64,000 nt of DNA from Streptomyces dioscori (GTDB taxonomy: Bacteria; Actinomycetota; Actinomycetes; Streptomycetales; Streptomycetaceae). The stretch is from NCBI RefSeq assembly GCF_003024195.1, contig NZ_KZ679055.1, positions 124,001 through 188,000 on the forward strand, read 5' to 3'. Position numbers and translations under genes: made by a program. Positions 32,044 through 41,026 of this stretch are shown piece by piece; positions within the stretch are counted from its first letter, which is position 1, and each line of letters starts with the position of its first letter. The notes under the pieces are model-generated. The model was not told the DNA's origin and searched no databases. It saw only the letters and a list, made by a program, of their open reading frames with translations.

Positions 32044-35000
32044 CACGACCACGGCCGAAGCCGACACCCCCGCGCCCGATCCACCCGAACGGTCCGGGCG
32101 GCGCCTGCGCCTGCCCCGGCTCGGGCCGTCGTCCGGAGGCAGCCAGCTGTTCCGGAACGCCTACGCCCTGATGCTGAACACCGGTATCTCGGCCGTCCTC
32201 GGGCTCGGCTTCTGGCTGGCCGCCGCCCGGTACTACTCCGAGTCGGCGGTCGGGCAGGGCTCCGCCGCGATCGCCGCGATGAAACTCCTCGCGGGCCTCA
32301 CCGCGGTGACGCTGACGGGCGCCCTGGCCCGGTTCATCCCGGTGGCGGGACGCGGCACCGGCCGGCTCATCCTCCGTACCTACCTGGGCAGTTCGGTGGT
32401 CGTGGCGCTCGCCGCCGGCGTCTTCCTGCTCACGCTGGGGCTCTGGGGATCCTCGTACCGCTTCCTGCACGACCCGCTCATCGGCATCTGCTTCGTCCTG
32501 TCGGTCGTCGCCTGGTCGGTGCTGACCCTCCAGGACGGCGTACTGACCGGGCTGCGCAGCGCGCTGTGGGTGCCCGTCGGCAACACCGTGTTCTCGGCGG
32601 TCAAGCTGGCGCTGCTCGTGGCGTTCGCGTCGGCGATCCCGACCATGGGTGTCTTCGTGTCCTGGGTCGCGGCCATCGCGGTGTCCGTGCTGCCGCTGGG
32701 CTGGCTGGTGTTCCGGCGGCTGGTCCCCCGGCACGTCGAGGCGACAGCGGAGGGCGCCGAAACGCCCACCATGCGGGAGATCGGACGGTTCCTGGCCGGC
32801 GACTACACGGGCTCGCTGTTCTCTCTCGCCGTCGTCTACCTCGTCCCGGTGATCGTCGCCTCGCAGGTCAGCTCCGCCGACAACGCGTACTTCTACATCA
32901 CCACCACCATCGGCGGCACGGTCAACCTGCTCGCCATCAACATGGGCGCCTCGCTGACCGTCGAGGGCTCGCACGACCCGGCACGGCTCGCCGCGAACAC
33001 CCGGGCGGCACTGCGCCGGATGGCACGGATCATGCTGCCGGTGGCCGGGGTGCTGTTCTTCGGGGCCCCCTGGATCCTCGGCGTGTTCGGCCAGGGGTAC
33101 GCGGACGCGGCGACGCCACTGCTGCGCTGGTTCGCGGTCGGAGCGGTACTGCGGGTCGTCATGGAGACGTACTTCGCGGTGCTGCGCGCCCAGAGCCGCA
33201 CCGGCGGACTCGCCTGGCTGCAGGGCCTGTTGTGCGTACTGGTCCTCGGCCTGACGGTGATCCTGCTGCCCCGCATGGGACTGACCGGCGCGGGCGTAGC
33301 GGAGATCTCCAGTCTCGCGGTGATCGTGCTGCTCGCCGCCCCGCGCCTCTACCGGATCGTCATGACCGCGCCGCCCGAGGAAGCCTCCGGGGACGCGGCG
33401 CCCGACGGTGACCTGGCGGACCTGGGCACCCGCGAGGTGCCGGGACCGAAACAGGACGGGCCGGCGAAGGACGGGGCGAGGAAGGACGGGCCACGGAAGG
33501 GGCGCGGTCCGGCCTGGGCGCAGCGCCTGGACACGGACACGCTGGCGCTCGGTGTCCAGCTCGACTTCGACCACCTGGAGCGGCGGCCGGACGTACGGCC
33601 CGGTCCGGGGACACCCCCGGCGGGCATACCCGCGGTCGACCGACCGGGCCGCCCGCCGAGCCGTACGCCGGTCCCTCGGCCCGGCTCTCGGCCGGATGAC
33701 CGCTCGGACCACCGCACGGACCACCGGCCGGACCACCGGCCGACCTGGGCGCTGAAGGCACCCCGGGCTCCAGAGCAACACCCCTCCTCCCGGTTGGAGT
33801 TGGGCCTTCCCGTCGAGCGGCGGGAACCGGGTTCGGAGACCTCCCTCAGCCCGTCCGAGATCGAGGTGGACGCCCCCTTCGACCCACCGGTCGGCGGCAT
33901 CGCCGAGGAACCGGAGGGCGTACGCGCGGCAGGCGCGTCCGGCACGGGCGGCGCGTCCGGAGCCGTACGGGAGGCGGACGGGCCCGGACCGTCACAGCCG
34001 CCGGCCGCCGGGTGGCAGCGGTTGCGGCCGACCCGCCTCGGGGTGCTGCTCGGCTGTCTGCTGACGGCCGCGCTCGTCCTGTACTGGGTACCGGCGTCCG
34101 AGCTCGGGGAACGCGATCTCGACCGGATGGGCGGGCTCGGCCTGATCTCCGTCCTGCCCACACCGACCCTGGTCGGCGCCGGGTTGCTGGTCCTGGTGTT
34201 CGCCTCGCTGCTCTGGCTGGGGCGCGAGCACAAGGCCCTGCTCATGGTCACCCTGCTGGCCACCGTGGTGTCGCTGCACGCGCTGCCCGCCGTGATCGAG
34301 ACCGAGCCGCGGTTCGCGACGGCCTGGCAGCACCTGGGGTTCATCGACTACATCGACCGCACCGGCTCGGCCGTCCCCGACCTGGACGCCCGCTGGAGCT
34401 GGCCCGGCTTCTTCGCGGCGGCGGCGTTCCTCTCGAAGGCCTGCGGGGTCGACGACCTCACCGAGGTCATCCGCTGGTGGCCGACGGCCATGCAACTCCT
34501 TTACCTGGCACCGCTGTTCCTGCTCGTACGCCATATGCGGGCGAGCTGGCGCGCTCAGTGGACCGGCATCTGGATCTTCGTGCTCAGCGGCTGGGTGGGC
34601 CAGGACTACTTCTCCCCGCAGGGCTTCACCTATCTCCTCTACCTGGTCTTCGTGGCGATCCTCCTGGTGTGGTTCCGGGCGCCACGGGTGCTGTGGACGA
34701 GGATGCGGCCCGGCGAACTGGAGGTCGAACCGACCGGCCGACGCGAACGGGCCGTACTGCTCATGGTGCTGATCGGCCTGTTCATGGCGACCGTGCCGGC
34801 CCACCAGCTCACGCCGTTCGTGATGCTGGGCGTCCTCGCGGCCCTCGTCCTGGCCGGCCGCTCCGAACTGCGGGGGCTGCCGATCCTGTTCGCCGTCGTG
34901 GTCAGCGTGTGGATCGGCTTCCTCGCCGAGCCGTACTGGTCGGGCCACTTCGGCGAACTGTTCGGCGGCGTCGGCGGGGTCGGCGACAACGTCTCGTCCT

Positions 35001-36037
35001 CGGTCTCCGGCCGTATCGGCGAGGGCAGTTCGTCCCACACACTCGTCCTCTACGCCCGCGTGGCACTGGCCGGCGGCGTGCTCGCGCTGGCCTGCTGGGG
35101 CTGGTGGCGCCGACGCGACCACAAGTACCGCGAACGGTCGCTGCTCGTCCTCACCTTCGTCCCGTTCCTCGGCTTCGGCATGCAGTCGTACGGCGGCGAG
35201 ATGGCACTCCGCGTCTTCATGTTCGCCCTGCCGGGCGCGGCCCTGCTCGCCGGCCTCGCGCTCTTCCCGCGTACCGGCGTCACCGCGGACGAACGCGACA
35301 AGGACCGGGTGAGCCTCGCACCGCTCGCCGCACTGCTGGTGGGCCTCGTCCTGGTGGGCGGCTTCCTGGTGGCCCGCTGGGGCAACGAGCCGTTCGAGCG
35401 GATCAGGCCGGGCGAGGTCGCCGCGATGGAGTACGTGTACGCCCACGACAAGCCCACCACGCGGGTGCTGTGGCTGAGCAACGACACGGTCAACAACGTG
35501 ACCCCGGCGATGCCGTGGGGCGAGCGGGACATGGAGAAGGTGAACTACGTACCGACGCTCGCGCCCGCCGATCCCGTGCTGGTGTCGAGCCTGGTCAAGG
35601 CGCTCAAGGACGCGGGCCCGAACTCGTACCTCATGATCAACCGCAGCCAGGTGACGTACCTGCAGCTGGACATCGGCTACTCGAAGACGTACGAGTACCG
35701 GCTCATCCGCAACCTCGACGCACGGCAGGAACTGCGCAAGGTCTTCGTGAACGAGGACGTGTCCCTGTACGCCCTGCGGCAGCAGCCGAGCGGCAAGGTC
35801 GCCAAGGCCGACCCCGGCCCGATCGGTCCGCAGGTGACCTGGACGCCCTGGTCGGTGGTGGGGGCGCTCGCGGCGGTCGCGCTGATCGCGCTGCTCGCGA
35901 CGCGGGAGGTCGTACGGGTGGCCGTACGCCCGAGCGTGCGCCAGCACCTGTGGCTGCAGTCGACTTTCTGGTTCTCGCTGCCCCTACTGGCTCTGCTGCT
36001 GGCGTCCCTGATCCAGAGATTCCTGACGATGGCTTGA
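32036..36037 (+). CDS. Giant two-part membrane protein: flippase-like half fused to a polymerase-like half
   Basis: A 1333-residue protein. Residues about 40-445 form a polysaccharide flippase (Wzx/MurJ-like MATE fold) with around 12 membrane segments (YALMLNTGISAVLGLGFWLA, QGSAAIAAMKLLAGLTAV, YFAVLRAQSRTGG). A disordered linker of over 200 residues follows, rich in Pro, Asp, Arg and His, including DDRSDHRTDHRPDHRP. From about 660 there is a second membrane region (11 or so segments, with SGWVGQDYFSPQGFTYLLYL and MQSYGGEMALRVFMFALPGA) and an extracytoplasmic domain near 1140-1260, resembling an O-antigen polymerase or GT-C enzyme. The GTG at 32036 overlaps the deacetylase by eight bases. The frame is intact through the linker. 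Confidence 0.85.
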   Translation: MSDTTTAEADTPAPDPPERSGRRLRLPRLGPSSGGSQLFRNAYALMLNTGISAVLGLGFWLAAARYYSESAVGQGSAAIAAMKLLAGLTAVTLTGALARFIPVAGRGTGRLILRTYLGSSVVVALAAGVFLLTLGLWGSSYRFLHDPLIGICFVLSVVAWSVLTLQDGVLTGLRSALWVPVGNTVFSAVKLALLVAFASAIPTMGVFVSWVAAIAVSVLPLGWLVFRRLVPRHVEATAEGAETPTMREIGRFLAGDYTGSLFSLAVVYLVPVIVASQVSSADNAYFYITTTIGGTVNLLAINMGASLTVEGSHDPARLAANTRAALRRMARIMLPVAGVLFFGAPWILGVFGQGYADAATPLLRWFAVGAVLRVVMETYFAVLRAQSRTGGLAWLQGLLCVLVLGLTVILLPRMGLTGAGVAEISSLAVIVLLAAPRLYRIVMTAPPEEASGDAAPDGDLADLGTREVPGPKQDGPAKDGARKDGPRKGRGPAWAQRLDTDTLALGVQLDFDHLERRPDVRPGPGTPPAGIPAVDRPGRPPSRTPVPRPGSRPDDRSDHRTDHRPDHRPTWALKAPRAPEQHPSSRLELGLPVERREPGSETSLSPSEIEVDAPFDPPVGGIAEEPEGVRAAGASGTGGASGAVREADGPGPSQPPAAGWQRLRPTRLGVLLGCLLTAALVLYWVPASELGERDLDRMGGLGLISVLPTPTLVGAGLLVLVFASLLWLGREHKALLMVTLLATVVSLHALPAVIETEPRFATAWQHLGFIDYIDRTGSAVPDLDARWSWPGFFAAAAFLSKACGVDDLTEVIRWWPTAMQLLYLAPLFLLVRHMRASWRAQWTGIWIFVLSGWVGQDYFSPQGFTYLLYLVFVAILLVWFRAPRVLWTRMRPGELEVEPTGRRERAVLLMVLIGLFMATVPAHQLTPFVMLGVLAALVLAGRSELRGLPILFAVVVSVWIGFLAEPYWSGHFGELFGGVGGVGDNVSSSVSGRIGEGSSSHTLVLYARVALAGGVLALACWGWWRRRDHKYRERSLLVLTFVPFLGFGMQSYGGEMALRVFMFALPGAALLAGLALFPRTGVTADERDKDRVSLAPLAALLVGLVLVGGFLVARWGNEPFERIRPGEVAAMEYVYAHDKPTTRVLWLSNDTVNNVTPAMPWGERDMEKVNYVPTLAPADPVLVSSLVKALKDAGPNSYLMINRSQVTYLQLDIGYSKTYEYRLIRNLDARQELRKVFVNEDVSLYALRQQPSGKVAKADPGPIGPQVTWTPWSVVGALAAVALIALLATREVVRVAVRPSVRQHLWLQSTFWFSLPLLALLLASLIQRFLTMA

Positions 36038-36046
36038 GCCAAGGCG

Positions 36047-36106
36047 AAAAGATTGCGCCGTTCCCCGCGCCCCCGATCGGGGGCGCGGGGAACTGCGCAA
36101 TCTTTT
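36047..36106. terminator. 60-base near-perfect palindrome between convergent genes
   Basis: The sequence from AAAAGATTGCGC to GCGCAATCTTTT is self-complementary over 30 bases each side, centred on GATC at 36075-36078, with a single c-t mismatch pair. It joins two opposed repeats of the GGGGCGCGGGGAAC family, and the A and T flanks give a U tract in both directions. It should be a bidirectional terminator for the giant membrane protein and the glycosidase. Confidence 0.85.
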
Positions 36107-36120
36107 GGGCTTTCGCCCTT

Positions 36121-36160
36121 GGGGGCGCGGGGAACTGCGCGACAAGCCCCCACCGGCCCG
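36121..36160. repeat. Further copy of the GC-rich repeat
   Basis: GGGGGCGCGGGGAACTGCGC, then GACAAGCCCCCACCGGCCCG and CAGCC: the full form of the dispersed repeat with its tail. It lies directly beside the large palindrome, 50 bases from the glycosidase stop. Confidence 0.7.
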
Positions 36161-36208
36161 CAGCCGACACACGACCCGCCCCGCCCCGCCCCCTACCGAC
36201 CTACCGGC

Positions 36209-37627
36209 CTACCGGCGAACCCACTTCACTTCATACGCGCCCATGGCGAACCGCTTCCCATCAACCTCCGCACTGATCGTGCGCCCCAGCGTGTTCACCA
36301 CAAGAACAACCCGGTCCGACGCAAGAACCCGCACATTGGCCCGATCGTCCGCCGCGACAGCCACCGACTCGTACCGCGTCCCGGGAGGGAACTCCGCCCC
36401 GAACCGGGAGAGAAGGCCGAGCATCGGCAACGGCTCACCCCCCGAGGAACGATCCGTGGGCGTCCACAGACACCCCGCGCACCCGCCCCCCTTCTCCGTC
36501 TCCGGATTCCAGTAGAAACCGGAGGTGGCCCCGCCCCGCGCCATGGCGATCAACGCGGCCGCGTGCACGGCGACCCGGTGCGACTCGGACCACCCGTCCC
36601 GTACGTCGTCGCGGTCCGCGGGCTCCACGTAGTACTCGGCCCACCACAGCGGTAGATCACCGGTCCGCGACCGGACCCACCGGCTCACGGCCGTGAACTT
36701 CCCGGTCGCCGCGAACTCGTCGGGCAGCAGCTCGTCGTCCCTGGTGTAACTGGACCCGTCGACGACGACGAAATCCGCGCCCGCCTTGTGCTTGTTCCAG
36801 TAGTCGAAGGCGTCGAGAACGCGTTGGTCCAGCGCGCCCCAACTGCCCCGCACCGTGGGCGAGGCGTCCTCCTTCTGGCGGGGGTCGACGCTGTCCATGA
36901 CCAGATAGGGCCCGCCGACCTCGATGTCCTTGTCGACCTTCTTGAGCGCCTTGTAGACGAGGTTGTACAACTCCGTGTAGCCCTCGTAGTCCCAGCGGGC
37001 GGCGGAGTCGTTCCAGAAACCCTTGAACTCGTTCCACACGATGAGGTGGCGCACGTCCGGGTAACGCCTGGCGACAGTCGCGGCGAGAGCCGCGTAGTCC
37101 TTGTAGTGGGCGCGGTCCGGAGCCGTCTCCAGCGCCGCCTGGCTCCAGTCGGTGCGGTCGGAGCCGGGCTTGCCGCCCTTCATCCAGTCCGGCGCGCAGC
37201 ACAGCGTGACGACCGGCGTGCCGCCCGTCGCACGGACGAAGTCGATCCGGCGGTCCATCGCCTCGAAGTCGTAACGCCCCTTCACCGGCTCGGGGTTGTC
37301 GGCGCCCCAGCCCATGATGTGCTGGATCTGCGGCGGGGACTGCTCACCGAGGCGCCGCTCCACCCGCTTCGTGGCCGCCGCGCTGCCCTCGTCGGCGCTG
37401 TACTGGGTGTGGGTGAACCCCCAGCCCACTTCCGGTTCCGGCGCCGGGGGGACGGACGGTGTGCCGTGCACCTTGTCGCCGTCGCGGGTCGTGCCCGCCT
37501 CACTCCCCGCGCTTCCCGGCAGGGTGTGGATCAGGGTCAGGACCAGGGCCAGAGCGGCCACACCCACGCCGAGCAGAGCGGTGAAGCGCCACCGCCGAGC
37601 CCCCGAATTCCACCCATGACGTGCCAT
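36209..37627 (-). CDS. GH39-like glycoside hydrolase, membrane-anchored or secreted
   Basis: A 472-residue enzyme. An N-terminal hydrophobic segment (FTALLGVGVAALALVLTLIH) follows a short basic region and may be an uncleaved anchor. The barrel resembles GH39 and related clan A families: acid/base Glu in HLIVWNEFKGFW and nucleophile Glu in LPLWWAEYYVEPADR; also TGGTPVVTLCCAPDWM. The C-terminal part (ASDRVVLVVNTLGRTISAEV) looks like a small beta domain. It is convergent with the glycan cluster, so it may trim or release that polymer. The ATG at 37627 is three codons inside a possible TTG start. Substrate unknown. Confidence 0.82.
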   Translation of the reverse strand: MARHGWNSGARRWRFTALLGVGVAALALVLTLIHTLPGSAGSEAGTTRDGDKVHGTPSVPPAPEPEVGWGFTHTQYSADEGSAAATKRVERRLGEQSPPQIQHIMGWGADNPEPVKGRYDFEAMDRRIDFVRATGGTPVVTLCCAPDWMKGGKPGSDRTDWSQAALETAPDRAHYKDYAALAATVARRYPDVRHLIVWNEFKGFWNDSAARWDYEGYTELYNLVYKALKKVDKDIEVGGPYLVMDSVDPRQKEDASPTVRGSWGALDQRVLDAFDYWNKHKAGADFVVVDGSSYTRDDELLPDEFAATGKFTAVSRWVRSRTGDLPLWWAEYYVEPADRDDVRDGWSESHRVAVHAAALIAMARGGATSGFYWNPETEKGGGCAGCLWTPTDRSSGGEPLPMLGLLSRFGAEFPPGTRYESVAVAADDRANVRVLASDRVVLVVNTLGRTISAEVDGKRFAMGAYEVKWVRR

Positions 37628-37781
37628 CAAGGACAACAGTAACCGCGCGCGTCAGCGGCGGAACAGCTTCCGGAACACCACAGCCGTGTAACAGGACAGC
37701 GTCCGGACCCACTCGCGGACGCCCGTGGACGCAACGCGGAAACCGGATGCACGGGGCGTCCGTGTGACGGATCATGTCGGC

Positions 37782-38876
37782 ATGTCTGCCAACCCGCACG
37801 ACGCGCTGCCGATCCGGCTCAACGTCGACGACAGCGACTCACCGTCGGACGTCGTCGACGCGCTGTTCCTCGGCCGCTTCGCGACGGGCGAGCAGCCGCA
37901 CTCGCACTCGGCGAACATCGACCGCGTACGGTCCGGGGTCTCCCTTCTCCCGCCGGGCGCCCGGGTGTTGCGGTCCGCCCGCGACGACGACCGCAGCGCG
38001 ACACTCGCGGAGGGCGACGGCTGGACGCTGCTCGTGTCGCGCTGGAACCGCGGCGCCGACGTGACGGTCACCGCGACCAGCGAGGAGCTGGCCGAGAAGG
38101 TCCTCGGCCAGGCCACGGACGGCGCGGCCGACGAGCCGGAACCGCAGCCGGAGAACGTGACGATGGGGTTCTGGTACGTGTCCCCGCGGCGCGGCCCGCA
38201 CCGCACGACCCGGCAGATCTCGGCGGGTACGTGGGAAGAGGTGCGCGGCAACTACACGGCGCCGGTGGCGGACGCCATGGACGGGCTGATGAAGACCACG
38301 CCCGAGGACATCGCGGGCCGGCTGTTGTTGCTGCACGGTCCGCCGGGCACGGGCAAGACGTCGGCGCTGCGTACGCTGGCGCGCTCGTGGCGGGACTGGT
38401 GCCAGGTGGACTGCGTCCTGGACCCGGAGCGCCTGTTCTCCGACGTCGGCTACCTCATGGACATCGCCATCGGCGAGGAGGACGGCTCGGGGAAGGGACG
38501 CTGGCGGCTGCTCCTCCTTGAGGACTGCGACGAACTGATCCGCGGCGAGGCCAAGCACACGGCGGGTCAGGCGCTCTCGCGGCTGCTCAACCTCACGGAC
38601 GGCTTGCTGGGCCAGGGCCGCAACGTCCTGGTGGGCGTCACCACCAACGAGGACCTGGAGCGCCTGCACCCCGCGGTGGTCCGCCCGGGCCGCTGTCTCG
38701 CCCGCATCGAGGTCGGCCCGCTGACCCGCCGGGAGTCCACGGCCTGGCTGGGCACGGAGGAGGGCGTGGGCCGGGACGGCGCGACGCTGGCGGAGCTGTA
38801 CGCCCTACGCAGAGGCACCACCCCGACATCGGTCCCGGACCAACGGACCGACACGGAGGCAGGCTTGTACCTCTAG
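37782..38876 (+). CDS. AAA-family ATPase (DUF5925-type)
   Basis: A 364-residue protein. The first 130 residues form an acidic N-terminal domain (LPIRLNVDDSDSPSDVVDAL). The ATPase core has Walker A LLLLHGPPGTGKTSALRTLA, Walker B WRLLLLEDCDEL and a sensor in LVGVTTNEDLERLHPAVVRP, ending with arginine finger-like RPGRCLARIEVGPLTR. It resembles classic AAA unfoldases but has a single module and no protease partner next to it. A 20-residue Asp/Thr-rich tail follows. The role is unknown. It may remodel a protein complex. Confidence 0.87.
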   Translation: MSANPHDALPIRLNVDDSDSPSDVVDALFLGRFATGEQPHSHSANIDRVRSGVSLLPPGARVLRSARDDDRSATLAEGDGWTLLVSRWNRGADVTVTATSEELAEKVLGQATDGAADEPEPQPENVTMGFWYVSPRRGPHRTTRQISAGTWEEVRGNYTAPVADAMDGLMKTTPEDIAGRLLLLHGPPGTGKTSALRTLARSWRDWCQVDCVLDPERLFSDVGYLMDIAIGEEDGSGKGRWRLLLLEDCDELIRGEAKHTAGQALSRLLNLTDGLLGQGRNVLVGVTTNEDLERLHPAVVRPGRCLARIEVGPLTRRESTAWLGTEEGVGRDGATLAELYALRRGTTPTSVPDQRTDTEAGLYL

Positions 38877-39084
38877 CCCCCACCCACTCACCAGCACCGC
38901 CGTGGAGTCCCGCCGCAACGGCGAGCAACCACCGCGGCGGATCCCGGCGGTGCCGAATCCACGTCTGCCCGCTCGGTCCGTGCAGGCCACGGCCACCGGC
39001 CACCGGCCGCCGCCCGGGACCCGGCCGCGGCGGTCGGCCGGGGTGGCCGGGCAGGGCGGTGGGGCGACGGCCGCGCCCCACCCG

Positions 39085-39465
39085 TCAGCCGGACTCCCCA
39101 TAAGCCGCGCGCAGCGCGTCCCGTACCGCGGCGAGCGCGGCGGCCTCCGACAGCCCGAGCCGCCGTACGCGCTCGGCGTAGGCCTGCGCGTCGGACGCGG
39201 CCGTACGGTCGGCGGCCGAACCCGCGGCAGCGACCAGCGTGCCGTTGCGCCCCCGCGTCTCGATGACCCCGTCGGCCTCAAGCGCCCGGTACGCCTTGGC
39301 GACCGTGTTGGCGGCGAGGCCGAGCTCCTCGGCCAACCCCCTCACGGTGGGCAGCCGGTACCCCACCGGCAGCACCCCGGCCCTCGCCTGCTCGGAGATC
39401 TGGGCGCGCACCTGCTCGTAGGGCGCGACCCCCGTACCGTCCTCGATGTCGATCTTCAGCGTCAC
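39085..39465 (-). CDS. Short GntR-family regulator (YtrA type)
   Basis: A 126-residue regulator with only the winged helix and a short C-terminal helix pair. KIDIEDGTGVAPYEQVRAQI and LPTVRGLAEELGLAANTVAK are the DNA-binding part; ALEADGVIETRGRNGTLVAA is the wing. YtrA-type members usually sit beside and repress transporter genes; here the divergent neighbour is an acetyltransferase. The GTG at 39465 is chosen because family members begin close to this point; the ribosome-binding site is weak. Confidence 0.87.
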   Translation of the reverse strand: MTLKIDIEDGTGVAPYEQVRAQISEQARAGVLPVGYRLPTVRGLAEELGLAANTVAKAYRALEADGVIETRGRNGTLVAAAGSAADRTAASDAQAYAERVRRLGLSEAAALAAVRDALRAAYGESG

Positions 39466-39522
39466 CCGCCGATTGTCCCGCACCCGCCGGAAAATGAGAG
39501 GCGGCCTGCCGCACCCCGCGCG

Positions 39523-39528
39523 TAGCGT
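39523..39528 (+). promoter_or_regulatory. Minus-10 for a leaderless acetyltransferase transcript
   Basis: TAGCGT fits TAnnnT and ends eight bases before the ATG at 39537, while no ribosome-binding site is present. The gene is probably transcribed without a leader. Confidence 0.5.
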
Positions 39529-39536
39529 GCGATTCC

Positions 39537-40466
39537 ATGACTGTGATCGTCCGCGACCTCCGCACCGAGGATGCCGAGGACGCCGAAGGCTTCTCGCACA
39601 TCCGGCGTCTGGCGCTCCCCTACATGCTCTCCACCCCGCAGTCCGTCCTCCACGACGTCACGCACGCCCACCCCGACGCGCATTTCCGGCCGCTGGTCGC
39701 CGAGGAGGACGGCGAACTCATCGGCACGGCCCACACGGGCGTCGTGTACGACAGTCCGCAGCCGGGCCAGGCCTATCTGAACGTGTACGTGCACCCGGGG
39801 CGCCGGGGCCGCGGCGCCGGCACGCTGCTCGTACGGACCGCGGAGGAGCATCTCGCCGAGGTGTCCGCGACGAAGCTCTTCGCCTGGGTCCTCGACGAAC
39901 CCGCGAACCGTTCCTTCGCCGAGCGGCGCGGCTACCGCGCGAGCCGCTCCGCGCACTTCCTCCGCCTCGACCTGGCGCACAGCCCCCTGCCCCCGCGCCC
40001 GCAGGCACCCGCGGGCGTGGAGTTGCGCACGGCGGCGGACTACGCCGACGACCCGCGCCCCCTCTTCGAACTGGACGCGGAGACGCTCGCGGACGAACCG
40101 AGCGACATCGCCCACGAGTTCACCGACTACGAGGCGTGGCTGAAGGAGACCTGGCACCACCCTCTCCTCAGCCAGGAGTTGACCTCCGTCGCGGTCGTGG
40201 ACGGCCGGCCCGCCGCGTTCAGCGCAGCCCGCACCGACGGCCGCACCCGGTACGGAACGGTGATGACCGGCACGGCCCGCGCCCACCGCGGACGCGGTCT
40301 CGCCAAGCTCGCCAAGGCCGACTCCCTGCACCGCGCCCGCGCCGCCGGCTTCACGGAGGCGTTCACGGGCAACGACTCGGGCAACGGCCCGATGCTCGCG
40401 ATCAACAAGTGGTTCGGTTACGAGATCTGCGCCACGGAGGTACAGCATGTCCGCGAACTCGGCTGA
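39537..40466 (+). CDS. GNAT-family N-acetyltransferase (two domains)
   Basis: A 309-residue protein with two GNAT folds. The first has VYVHPGRRGRGAGTLLVRTA (acetyl-CoA loop) and LDEPANRSFAERRGYRAS; the second has TARAHRGRGLAKLAKADSLH and GNDSGNGPMLAINKWFGYEI. Two-domain GNATs of this size act on small amines or antibiotics, or on mycothiol precursors. The substrate here is unknown. It overlaps the DUF402 gene by 20 bases on the same strand, so they are co-expressed. It is divergent from the GntR regulator. Confidence 0.9.
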   Translation: MTVIVRDLRTEDAEDAEGFSHIRRLALPYMLSTPQSVLHDVTHAHPDAHFRPLVAEEDGELIGTAHTGVVYDSPQPGQAYLNVYVHPGRRGRGAGTLLVRTAEEHLAEVSATKLFAWVLDEPANRSFAERRGYRASRSAHFLRLDLAHSPLPPRPQAPAGVELRTAADYADDPRPLFELDAETLADEPSDIAHEFTDYEAWLKETWHHPLLSQELTSVAVVDGRPAAFSAARTDGRTRYGTVMTGTARAHRGRGLAKLAKADSLHRARAAGFTEAFTGNDSGNGPMLAINKWFGYEICATEVQHVRELG

Positions 40467-40968
40467 TCCCGCACGCCGGAAGGCCGTGGACATCGTCCTG
40501 GTCAAGGCCGGCCGTACGAAGATCCGGTACCCGGCCGACCTGCTCCACGACGACGGGACGCACGTCGTCGTCCGCGCGGCCTGGGCGGGAGCCGGCGTCC
40601 GCGACTTCGGCTTCGTACGCTTCGAGCCGGGCGACGTCTTCACCGAGCACTACTGGCGCGACCGCTGGTACGCGGTGAAGGAGGTCCGCGACGCCGAGGG
40701 CACGCTCAAGGGCTGGTACTGCGACATCACCCGCCCGGCCGAGGTCACCCTGGCAGACGGCACGCCACGCGAGGTGGTCTGCGAGGATCTCGACCTGGAC
40801 CTGTGGCGCTCCGCCGACGGCGGGACCGTACTGCGCCTCGACGAGGACGAGTTCGCGGCGAGCGGCCTGGAGACCACGGATCCACGGGCCGCGTCCGCCG
40901 CCCGGTCCGCCCTGGACGCACTCGAACTCCGCGCCCACGAAGGCGATTTCGAAGCGCTGCTGACCTAG
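40447..40968 (+). CDS. DUF402 protein (nucleotide-hydrolase-like fold)
   Basis: A 173-residue soluble protein of DUF402. Some members of that family hydrolyse nucleoside diphosphates or triphosphates, and a DUF402 domain is fused in some RNase-like proteins. Visible conserved parts are FVRFEPGDVFTEHYWRDRWY, LKGWYCDITRPAEV (metal-site region, WYCDI where others have YYVDI) and EDLDLDLWRSADG. Its start lies inside the end of the acetyltransferase gene. The function in Streptomyces is unknown. Confidence 0.8.
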   Translation: MSANSADPARRKAVDIVLVKAGRTKIRYPADLLHDDGTHVVVRAAWAGAGVRDFGFVRFEPGDVFTEHYWRDRWYAVKEVRDAEGTLKGWYCDITRPAEVTLADGTPREVVCEDLDLDLWRSADGGTVLRLDEDEFAASGLETTDPRAASAARSALDALELRAHEGDFEALLT

Positions 40969-41026
40969 CCGCCGCAGCCTCGCATCCTTGTAGCCCCGCA
41001 GCTCCGTAGCCCCGCGGCCCGCCCCT

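Noticed and set aside
33992..35947. A 651-codon minus-strand frame opposite the second half of the fused membrane protein
   Set aside because: His, Asp and Gln-rich antisense composition with no motifs; the plus strand has clear membrane segments.
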